Source: an uncultured Hyphomicrobiales bacterium
GTDB lineage: Bacteria > Pseudomonadota > Alphaproteobacteria > Rhizobiales > Aestuariivirgaceae
NCBI GenBank assembly: GCA_903951595.1
Contig: CAJBCQ010000029.1
Coordinates: 1-41,081, forward strand
Reading direction: 5' to 3'
DNA: 41,081 bases
A model generated the notes under the pieces. That model saw only the letters and a program-made list of their open reading frames with translations. It searched no databases and was not told where the DNA came from. Below are positions 8,463-15,877 of the stretch, one piece after another; the first letter of the stretch is position 1, and the number at the start of each line of letters is the position of its first letter. Position numbers and translations under genes: made by a program.

Positions 8463-9340
8463 GCGTGAGCGAGGAACTGCGAGTCCAACTGGCGACAGTG
8501 GAAGACGAGCTTTCGCGCCTGAAGGCCGAGTTCGATGATCTGACGCTGCTCTACCAAGCCACGATTGAGCATGGCGAGGCGGTTGAAGATCAGCTGGCCG
8601 AAAGTAATCTGGAACTACAGCAAACACAGAAGCGGCTCTCGGAAGAACTGACGGAAGCTACCAACTACATATTCTCCATCCTGCCAGAACCGCGCGTTGC
8701 CGCGCCCAGAACGCAATGGCTTTTGGTACCGTCAACGGAGCTAGGTGGGGATAGCTTCGGCTATCATGACATTGATGCGGACCACATCGCATTCTATCTT
8801 CTTGATGTGTGCGGGCATGGTGTGGGTGCTGCCCTTCTGTCAGTGACGGCCATTAACGTGCTGCGATCTGCAGCCCTTCCGAACACAGATTTCCGTGATC
8901 CCGGCGCAGTTCTGTCTTCGCTCAATGATGCCTTTCCCATGGAAAGGCAGAACAACATGTATTTCACTATCTGGTATGGCGTTTACCAGCGCAGTTCTGG
9001 CGCGCTCAGATATGCGAGTGCGGGTCACCCCGCTTCTATTCTCTGCAAAAAAGAAGCACAGGTTTTGACGCTCTGCACACCCGGCATCGCCATCGGCATG
9101 ATGCCCGAAATGTCCTATCGTGGTGGGCACTGCGTGATCGAGCCTGGAGATCGCCTCCATCTGGTGAGCGATGGTACCTTCGAAGTCGAAACGGCACCTG
9201 GCGAAATGCTTTCCTTCAACGATTTTGTAGAGCGGTTAAGCCGTGCGGATAGCCCCGGTGAAGTGCTGGAATGGGTGCGCAGCCTCAATGGGTCTGGCCC
9301 CTTGCCAGATGATTTTTCCCTCCTCACCATCGACTTTTAA
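8459..9340 (+). CDS. SpoIIE/RsbU-type PP2C serine phosphatase with N-terminal coiled coil
   Basis: ELGGDSFGYHDID, LLDVCGHGVGAALLSV, ASAGHPASIL, LVSDGTFEVE, PDDFSLLTIDF; overlaps upstream STAS stop; TTG (8459) or GTG (8465) start. Confidence 0.9.
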   Translation: MSVSEELRVQLATVEDELSRLKAEFDDLTLLYQATIEHGEAVEDQLAESNLELQQTQKRLSEELTEATNYIFSILPEPRVAAPRTQWLLVPSTELGGDSFGYHDIDADHIAFYLLDVCGHGVGAALLSVTAINVLRSAALPNTDFRDPGAVLSSLNDAFPMERQNNMYFTIWYGVYQRSSGALRYASAGHPASILCKKEAQVLTLCTPGIAIGMMPEMSYRGGHCVIEPGDRLHLVSDGTFEVETAPGEMLSFNDFVERLSRADSPGEVLEWVRSLNGSGPLPDDFSLLTIDF

Positions 9341-9345
9341 CGCAG

Positions 9346-10965
9346 CTAGCTCGGCGATGCTTCGGAAAGGCGTGAACCCTGATTGGTAGCCAACTCACGC
9401 ACCAACCAAACAATGCGCTCGAACAGACCTGTAGCGACATAAAGAGCCTCACGATTTGCATTCGACACCGTCTCATGCTCAATGATTTGGCCACGCAAGC
9501 GCGTCATCACACCACCTCGGTCGCGGGTTAATTTTTCCAGCGTATCCGCATCACCTTCACCAGTGGCATACTCAGCCAGCAGACCGAGCAAGAAATGAAG
9601 CGTCTCGGTCATGGCTTCGCGTTTAGCCGTTTCATGAGGCACCGGATCTTGAAGGTTTTCCAACTCTTCCACGTAATTATGCAGAACCGTAATAAGGGAT
9701 TGAAGCTCGCCATTTTGACGCTGTAGTAGCAGCAAGCCGCCAACATCTGTGTTGCGAGGATGGCTTGCTACTGCGAGGCTTATGAAGTCCTCAATCTGCT
9801 GGGCAAGTTCCAGTGCCAAGCGACGGCGCTGTTCATTATCCAGCGTGAGCATGCCCCCATCCTCCGCCTCAGGTCGAAGTGGCATCAGGGATATGGGCAT
9901 GAGCGCAACAAGGCGTGAGTATTCGCGTTGGGCAAGCATGAGTGCAGTTTCTGGATCCTCAGCCGCCTCGTCAATCAGGAACTCCGCTTCATATTGCTGT
10001 CTCTCGCTATCAAGCGGCGCCATTATTTGCAGAAGGAACAGCAAAGGCTGTTGTAGGAAAGCTGTGAGAACCGCGCCCACCACGTTCAGGGCCAAGTAGG
10101 TAAGCGCAATGACCATCTGTAACGACACGCCTAGCGAGGCCGGCTCCGGCATGCTTTCAAAAGCCTGCAGCAAAATTATGGGTAGGAGGACGGCGAGCGA
10201 GCCGAGCAGCTTCACCGCGGCCTGCCACAGCGAAATTTGACGTGGCAAGCCGGCAAGGTGTGACGATACCAGCACCACGCTAAGACCTGAGCCAAGGTTG
10301 GCCCCACAGACGATCACAAGAGCGGAATGGAGTGGCAGCAGGCCTGCTGCACCTAAGGCAACGGTGATGATCGAAACGGTGGAGGAGGACTGCATCACCA
10401 GGGTAATGACCAGACCGATCAGAAACCCATATATCCACGAGGTAGATGCGAAGATAAAGAACTCTTGCGCCCAGCCATTCTGCTGAAGGCCTTGGCCGGT
10501 TTCTTTAATCATGGCCAGACCCAACAGTGTCAGGCCAATGGCGACTAACAATTCAGCACTCCGTCGGCCTGCTGCATGGCGGTGCAGAGCTGCGAGGTAG
10601 AAGATCGCAACCAAGGCTAGGGCACCCAGTGCGGCTAGGCGTAAATCGATAGAGGCTAGAAAAATCAAAACCGCAGTTCCCACTCCCGACCAAGCCGTTA
10701 TTGATAGCGCCGCCGGAAAGGTGATGGCCCGTGAATTCAGAAGCCCCATGCACACAAACGTCGCCGCACTTGTGCTCTGGGTAAGGGCACCGAGCAGAAT
10801 GCCCATGATGGGACCAGACAAGGGAAGTTTTGCAAGTGCGCGAAACACGGTTCGAACATGGCGAGCCGAGAGCGCACGGACAGCCTCAGCGAGCATGTGA
10901 AGCCCCGCGAGGAAGAACCCAAGGCCGGCAAAAGCCGCAACGGTGTCGGACATCATCACCGTCAA
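9346..10965 (-). CDS. Na/Pi cotransporter family protein (NptA-type) with C-terminal PhoU-like domain
   Basis: 539 aa; GLFLAGLHMLAEAVRALSA, LLGALTQSTSAATFVCMG, VMQSSSTVSIITVALGAAG; C-terminal helical cytoplasmic domain. Confidence 0.88.
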   Translation of the reverse strand: MTVMMSDTVAAFAGLGFFLAGLHMLAEAVRALSARHVRTVFRALAKLPLSGPIMGILLGALTQSTSAATFVCMGLLNSRAITFPAALSITAWSGVGTAVLIFLASIDLRLAALGALALVAIFYLAALHRHAAGRRSAELLVAIGLTLLGLAMIKETGQGLQQNGWAQEFFIFASTSWIYGFLIGLVITLVMQSSSTVSIITVALGAAGLLPLHSALVIVCGANLGSGLSVVLVSSHLAGLPRQISLWQAAVKLLGSLAVLLPIILLQAFESMPEPASLGVSLQMVIALTYLALNVVGAVLTAFLQQPLLFLLQIMAPLDSERQQYEAEFLIDEAAEDPETALMLAQREYSRLVALMPISLMPLRPEAEDGGMLTLDNEQRRRLALELAQQIEDFISLAVASHPRNTDVGGLLLLQRQNGELQSLITVLHNYVEELENLQDPVPHETAKREAMTETLHFLLGLLAEYATGEGDADTLEKLTRDRGGVMTRLRGQIIEHETVSNANREALYVATGLFERIVWLVRELATNQGSRLSEASPS

Positions 10966-11669
10966 CCCCGTGTAGCCCGCAGCGCGCTGATGAGGACATA
11001 GACCGTGATGACAAGGCTAAGGCCGATGACTCCCAGAATGAACAAGCGGAGACTGGCATAACGATCTTGCATCTGGGTGAGCAAAATGTTCCTGCGGGTG
11101 TCGGAAATTGTTGCAATGGCCCCGGACAGCTTGCCGATGCCGGCCTCCAAATCGCGGTCAGCCCCGCGAACGCTCTTGTCGATGAGACTGGCCATTTCGG
11201 GTGTGAGAGTTATAGACATGCCACGCTCCTCAGCGAGCGCAGCCTCATATCGTGATGTCATGATTTGCAGCTTGCTGCTCAGCGCGGCGGCCTGCTCCGC
11301 CTCGTCCTTTAGCCCGAGCTTGGTTGCACCAGCGGCAACCTTGCCAAGCTCTTCCTGTGACTTCTGGGCATGAACACGAAATGAATTGAGGTGCTTGTCC
11401 AACAGCGCGCTTTCATCGCCCCGAAGCAGAACATTCTTCCATTCTTGGATTTGCACCTTGAAATTAACCTGTGAATATAGCCCCACACGCGACAGGTCCT
11501 GCAATTCAGCCGTTTCGCTTGTTCCAGCTGTCCAAGCACGGTTGATGGACCAGATTGAAAATAGCGAGAAGAGCCCAATAACCACTACCAGCGCGATCAT
11601 GGTGAAGGCCGAGGTTGTGATGGCGCGGCGCAGCGCGATTTTGCCGTTCAGGTTTAGGCTGTCAGCCAT
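10962..11669 (-). CDS. Two-TM protein with periplasmic four-helix-bundle-like (MCP sensor-like) domain, no output domain
   Basis: TM near N-terminus (FTMIALVVVIGLFSLFSIWSI), helical periplasmic region with 4HB-like character, C-terminal TM, then only ~7 residues; 4-bp overlap with NptA gene; ATG at 11669 preferred. Confidence 0.6.
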   Translation of the reverse strand: MADSLNLNGKIALRRAITTSAFTMIALVVVIGLFSLFSIWSINRAWTAGTSETAELQDLSRVGLYSQVNFKVQIQEWKNVLLRGDESALLDKHLNSFRVHAQKSQEELGKVAAGATKLGLKDEAEQAAALSSKLQIMTSRYEAALAEERGMSITLTPEMASLIDKSVRGADRDLEAGIGKLSGAIATISDTRRNILLTQMQDRYASLRLFILGVIGLSLVITVYVLISALRATRG

Positions 11670-11894
11670 TTCCGCCAATCCTTTGCAAGCTAACAACAAT
11701 CTGTGAGCTAAATGACAATTGGGTGACGTTACAATGTCAGTGATACTCACGCAATATTTAACCATATACCCCTATAGATTATTGCTTGCGTCGTCTTTCG
11801 TCGAGAACGATTTGCTGTGCTGCGATGTTGAGAAGTTGGGGTGGCCTAATCCACTGTCTCTTGACGGCGATGGCTTGGCCAAGCTTACAACCAC

Positions 11895-13598
11895 CTAAGA
11901 TTCAAAGCGCAGCAGAATCCCCTGCTGTCCGTCACGCATGAATGGTTGGGCTTGGTGGGCTAAGTGACGAACCAGCCAGCCCGCCATGCGCGAGACGCCA
12001 TCCGGATCATTCATTAGTTCCTCTGGTGAGGGTGCCCGATCAGGGAACACCATTGGCTGGCCGGAATAGAGAATCCGCAAGTCAAAATTCAGCTCATCAT
12101 GGCGAGCTTCGAGACGTATTGGACCTTCACACAATTCAGAAACAGCCTCGACCAACTGGTTCACTGCACCATTGGCCTGCAACACTGTGGCCCGCTTCAA
12201 TCCCCACGTTTCACCCCAAATATCGAGGGCTTCTAGTATCTTGTCGTGGCGGGCCAGTCCGTCGGGCACTTCCATCGCCTCGGTCTGGGCGATGCCGATC
12301 CGCATCAGCGCGTTGAGCGCGATGGCCAGTAGAGCTGAGGTAATGAGCGGTGAGTGCAGAATGATGTTCATGATGCCCGTGGCGCTCGACACCAGTACTG
12401 GTGTCGCTTGAACGGCGATGCCCGCTGCTACCGGCACGCCAATGACGATCATGCGGCGAGGCGACATCATGCGCGACAGCGCCAACTCAGCGCCCGCCAC
12501 GATGAAATAGCTCGCGGCATAGCCAAGGATACCGCCAACCACGGGTTCCGGCATGGCAGTCACGATGGTGGTGAGCTTAGGAAAGAAGCTGGCGGCGATG
12601 AGTACAATGCCCGCAGCCGTGCCAACAATGCGCGAAGTAACACCCGTGGCAAAGGCAAGCCCGATATTGGTGGAGGAAAGCCCGATGAAGCCTCCACCAA
12701 GAAAAGAAGAAAGCACGCTGGTTACGCCCAAGCTGGAGACGCCCTGCGACAGTTGCTTCATGTTGGGTCTGCTCCAGTCGGCATCGTCCAGCCTGTCCAT
12801 GCTGATAAGCACGCCCATATCATCGACCGCCGAGACCATCGAAAGAACAACAAAGGCGATGATGAGCGAGATGCCGATACTGAAATCTGGCAGCACGAAT
12901 TGTGGTGGTGCCATGAACGGTGCTGTGGCGATGGCTTCACCAAACCCGTCCAACTCACCCAAGAAGAACGCCATCAGATAACCGACCGCGCAACCCATCA
13001 GTAGGGCGAAGAAGCGTTTCGTACCTTTAAGCCACACCGCAGCCACGATGATGGTGCCCATTGTGGCTAGGCTGATAGCAAGCGCACGGCTATCGAGTGC
13101 ATAGAAAGTGGCCTCATCTTCGATCCCGAGGATACGGTTGAAGGTAAGCGGTAGGATGGAAACGCCCAGCATGAGAACAACAACACCGCACACTTCAGCC
13201 GGGAATAAGCCGCGCAGTCTTTCCAGCACGTGTCCCATGGCGATCTGCACCAACCCACCCATGAGAACCAGCGCAGCCACGCCGCCTGGGCCTGCCGCAG
13301 CGCCAGCCTGAATGCCGAACAACACGAACACGGGCGTTCCGAGAGGTATGGCGAGAAGCCCACTCGCATGGCGGGCAAACTTCGCCTGAATGACAGCACC
13401 AACCCCGCAACTGAGTAAGGTTCCCACCAGCAGCGACTGCTGTTGCACAGCAGTGAAGCCTGCGCCTTTGGCAATCATTGCAGCATAGATGAGGAAAAGG
13501 GCGGGCAGCGCGGCATGCTGGAAGGCAAGAAGCGCAATGGAGGCCAACGGTGGGCGCTCGTCCCTTGAAAACTGGATACTGCGCGGGCGCTTTTTCAT
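11895..13598 (-). CDS. NCS2-family permease with C-terminal degenerate HATPase-like soluble domain (~11895-12290)
   Basis: NCS2-like TM core (LASIALLAFQHAALPALFLIYAAMIAKGAGF..., FIGLSSTNIGLAFATGVTSRIVG); C-terminal domain with QANGAVNQLVEAVSELCEGPIRLEARHDELNFDLRILYSG; ATG at 13598 preferred over 13646. Confidence 0.85.
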   Translation of the reverse strand: MKKRPRSIQFSRDERPPLASIALLAFQHAALPALFLIYAAMIAKGAGFTAVQQQSLLVGTLLSCGVGAVIQAKFARHASGLLAIPLGTPVFVLFGIQAGAAAGPGGVAALVLMGGLVQIAMGHVLERLRGLFPAEVCGVVVLMLGVSILPLTFNRILGIEDEATFYALDSRALAISLATMGTIIVAAVWLKGTKRFFALLMGCAVGYLMAFFLGELDGFGEAIATAPFMAPPQFVLPDFSIGISLIIAFVVLSMVSAVDDMGVLISMDRLDDADWSRPNMKQLSQGVSSLGVTSVLSSFLGGGFIGLSSTNIGLAFATGVTSRIVGTAAGIVLIAASFFPKLTTIVTAMPEPVVGGILGYAASYFIVAGAELALSRMMSPRRMIVIGVPVAAGIAVQATPVLVSSATGIMNIILHSPLITSALLAIALNALMRIGIAQTEAMEVPDGLARHDKILEALDIWGETWGLKRATVLQANGAVNQLVEAVSELCEGPIRLEARHDELNFDLRILYSGQPMVFPDRAPSPEELMNDPDGVSRMAGWLVRHLAHQAQPFMRDGQQGILLRFES

Positions 13599-13882
13599 CC
13601 GCTTCGTCCTTCGCTCCTGCGCCAGATCCACCGAGTGGATGCCCAAATTTTATCGCTCATCTGGCGGGTGGTTTCTAGCGCAATGTAACTCATGCGCTGA
13701 GGACCCACTCATTATTTTAGGTGAAGAGAGTAACCCCGGGAGAGCGCATGCTGAATTTATCACTATCCTCAATCTCAAGTTGCAATATTTAGAACCTTTT
13801 ATCCGATTATTAAACCCCACATGTAAGATTGGTTTGTAGAATTTAATATCAGGCAATTCCGCACCTCTGCAGACAAACGAAA

Positions 13883-13925
13883 ACGGGTGGCTCCCCTGGA
13901 AGGAAAGCCACCCGTCTTTTTGGTT
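13883..13925. terminator. Strong hairpin terminator, ACGGGTGGCT...AGCCACCCGT with T-rich flank on both strands
   Basis: 10-bp perfect stem 13883-13892 / 13906-13915 then TCTTTTTGGTTTTT; minus strand reads ...CACCCGTTTTCGTTT downstream of the acidic-protein gene. Confidence 0.75.
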
Positions 13926-13966
13926 TTTGGGAGATACGCTGGGCCAGCCAGAGATCTCAACCCACA

Positions 13967-14410
13967 TCAATCATCATCAGAACCGTTATCCGAGCTATCA
14001 TTATCCGGTCCAGAATCGTCGGGGCCGGAATCATCCGGGCCATCATTGGAGTCATCCGAGCTGTCATCGGAACTGTCATCCGAGCTGTCGTCAGAACTGT
14101 CGTCCGAGCTGTCATCGGAACTGTCATCGGAACTGTCATCGGAACTGTCCTCGGGCGAGTCATCGACGCCGTCTACATCATCCCCAGCTTCGTCTTCTTC
14201 ACCAGAAATAGCTTCTTGTACGTCTTCTGGATCGGCTGTCGCTTTCACGGCATCACTCAGGGTAGCGAAAACCTCTTGGGTTACGCAGCTTTCCACGCCA
14301 TTGTCAGTCACCTCGATCAAACCACCTCCACAGCTGGCATTGGCGTTTGAGGTAAATACGCCCATGAATGCCGCCAAGGCAAAGGCGCTGATGCTCATTC
14401 TATAGTTCAT
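13967..14410 (-). CDS. Exported, highly acidic low-complexity protein (DDSS)n
   Basis: Signal peptide-like N-terminus MNYRMSISAFALAAFMGVFTSNANA, short Cys-containing segment, then long DSSDDSSDD... tail. Confidence 0.7.
   Translation of the reverse strand: MNYRMSISAFALAAFMGVFTSNANASCGGGLIEVTDNGVESCVTQEVFATLSDAVKATADPEDVQEAISGEEDEAGDDVDGVDDSPEDSSDDSSDDSSDDSSDDSSDDSSDDSSDDSSDDSNDGPDDSGPDDSGPDNDSSDNGSDDD
14051..14146. repeat. 12-bp tandem repeat, 8 units (gtcatcggaact / gtcatccgagct variants), encoding DDSS on minus strand
   Basis: Units start at 14051, 14063, 14075, 14087, 14099, 14111, 14123, 14135; a degenerate ninth follows. Confidence 0.9.
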
Positions 14411-14470
14411 TTTCTGCTCCTGTTTATTCGTGTGTTGCTGAACCAGTGCGGCATTTCTAGCAACTCACCG

Positions 14471-14486
14471 CTGACAGTTTCCTGAC
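14471..14486 (+). promoter_or_regulatory. Candidate response-regulator operator CTGACAG-TTTC-CTGAC (11-bp-spaced TGAC direct repeat)
   Basis: Direct reading; 61 bp upstream of the minus-strand acidic gene; same pattern inverted at 14720-14735. Confidence 0.5.
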
Positions 14487-14719
14487 TTCATTTCCATTTC
14501 TTGGATTTTTAGCTACAAAATGTAATATGCAAAAAACACATAGGGTACCGCCTTATCTGGCTTTACCGACATGTGAAACTTACAATCACCTGACAGGGCT
14601 TAGAAATAGTTGACGGCTCAGGATGAAGCCACAGAATCGTAATTCACTTGCAAGTACAGCGCGTACTCAAAGCGCAATGCGCGCTCGCATAAGGCCAAGG
14701 ATGGAACGTACCCAGACAT

Positions 14720-14735
14720 GTCAGCCTCCTGTCAG
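14720..14735 (-). promoter_or_regulatory. Candidate response-regulator operator CTGACAG-GAGG-CTGAC (11-bp-spaced TGAC direct repeat)
   Basis: Plus strand reads GTCAGCCTCCTGTCAG; 43 bp upstream of the plus-strand PepSY-like gene. Confidence 0.5.
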
Positions 14736-14777
14736 TTCGATAATTGTAACAAAATCGCCATTCCATGAATTTCCACA

Positions 14778-15218
14778 ATGAAAGTGCCAAACACCTTGTT
14801 GATGCGCCGAAATTTTTTGAAGTGGATGCTCCTTGGCGCAGGCTGCTTTGCCGTGGGCGCTATCCATGCCCCTTCTGCCCATGCCAGTGATGATGACAAC
14901 GGCAATGATGGTGGCGGCAACGATGACGGCGGTAACGACGATGGCGGCAACGATGATGGTGGCGATGATGATGACTATGCCTCCGATGATAGTGATCAAG
15001 ACGACGCGCTAAATGCCAGGCGAAGCGGAAACGCATCATCCACAGGAGACCTTATCGCCATCCTGAAAAAGAAGCTGCGCGGCGAGATCATTGACATTCG
15101 TCTGGTCAACCAAAATCCGCCTGCTTACGATGTCAAGATGATCAATGCTGATGGGCGCATCGGCACAGTGCGGGTGGCTGCCAAAACCTTCAAGATTTTA
15201 CGCATAACGGGCTTCTGA
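14778..15218 (+). CDS. Exported Asp/Gly/Asn-rich protein with C-terminal PepSY-like domain
   Basis: Signal-like N-terminus (RRNFLKWMLLGAGCFAVGAIHAPSAHA), NDDGG repeats, C-terminal LIAILKKKLRGEIIDIRLVNQNPPAYDVKMINADGRIGTVRVAAKTFKILRI. Confidence 0.65.
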   Translation: MKVPNTLLMRRNFLKWMLLGAGCFAVGAIHAPSAHASDDDNGNDGGGNDDGGNDDGGNDDGGDDDDYASDDSDQDDALNARRSGNASSTGDLIAILKKKLRGEIIDIRLVNQNPPAYDVKMINADGRIGTVRVAAKTFKILRITGF

Positions 15219-15877
15219 TGCGCGTACTTTTAATAGAAGACGAGTTGAAGCTGGCAAAGTTGGTGTTAAATGCTTTGCAAGACAACGGCTTTGCCACGGA
15301 TCATGCGGCTGATGGAGAGACAGGCTGGCAGAAATCGGCAACTGAAGATTATGTTGCCATCATTCTCGATCTCGGCCTACCCAAGATGGACGGCATGACC
15401 GTGTTGAAAAATCTCCGCGCAGATGGGATTCGGGTTCCGGTCATCATCCTGAGCGCGCGCGGCAGTTGGAGTGAGCGTGTTGATGGCATCAATAGCGGCG
15501 CCGATGATTATCTGACCAAGCCATTTCAAATTGAAGAGCTGCTCGCACGGCTTCGCGCCATCATTCGCCGCGAGACAGGAAAGGCCAATAATGTCATCAC
15601 ATGCGGAGAACTCACCGCCAATATGTCTACATCTGAAGTGCATGTTGGTGGCAAGCGTGTTGATTTGACCACCATGGAATTCCGCCTTCTCAATCATTTG
15701 TTGCTCAACCGAGAACGCATTTCATCGGCAACCGAATTAGCGGACTCGATCTATAGCCATAATCATGATCGTGACATCAATGCGATTGAAGCATTGGTTG
15801 GCCGTTTGAGAAAGAAGATCGGTTCGGAACATATCGAAACCCGCCGTGGTTTCGGATACCGGATTGCCGTAAAATGA
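15218..15877 (+). CDS. OmpR/PhoP-family response regulator
   Basis: MRVLLIEDELKLAKLV, IILDLGLPKMDGM, SARGSWSERVDGINSGADDYLTKPF, winged-helix C-terminus GLRKKIGSEHIETRRGFGYRI-like. Confidence 0.95.
   Translation: MRVLLIEDELKLAKLVLNALQDNGFATDHAADGETGWQKSATEDYVAIILDLGLPKMDGMTVLKNLRADGIRVPVIILSARGSWSERVDGINSGADDYLTKPFQIEELLARLRAIIRRETGKANNVITCGELTANMSTSEVHVGGKRVDLTTMEFRLLNHLLLNRERISSATELADSIYSHNHDRDINAIEALVGRLRKKIGSEHIETRRGFGYRIAVK

Noticed and set aside
12354-13004. 216-aa plus-strand ORF
   Set aside because: Fully antisense to the NCS2 permease; His/Arg/Asp-rich composition typical of shadow ORFs.
14051-14160. Possible CRISPR-like array
   Set aside because: 12-bp units are directly abutting without spacers and stay in the coding frame; a coding minisatellite, not CRISPR.
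13957-14163. Minus-strand 68-aa ORF rich in MTVPMTVPMTAR
   Set aside because: Alternate frame of the same tandem repeat; no signal peptide or domain.
13887-14405. Plus-strand 172-aa ORF with SSELSSELSSE repeats
   Set aside because: Antisense shadow of the 12-bp DDSS repeat; the minus-strand frame has a signal peptide and a plausible start, while this frame runs through the terminator hairpin.
14890-14990. GATGG/GGCAACGATGA repeats as an independent repeat element
   Set aside because: Explained by the NDDGG low-complexity codons of the PepSY-like protein.
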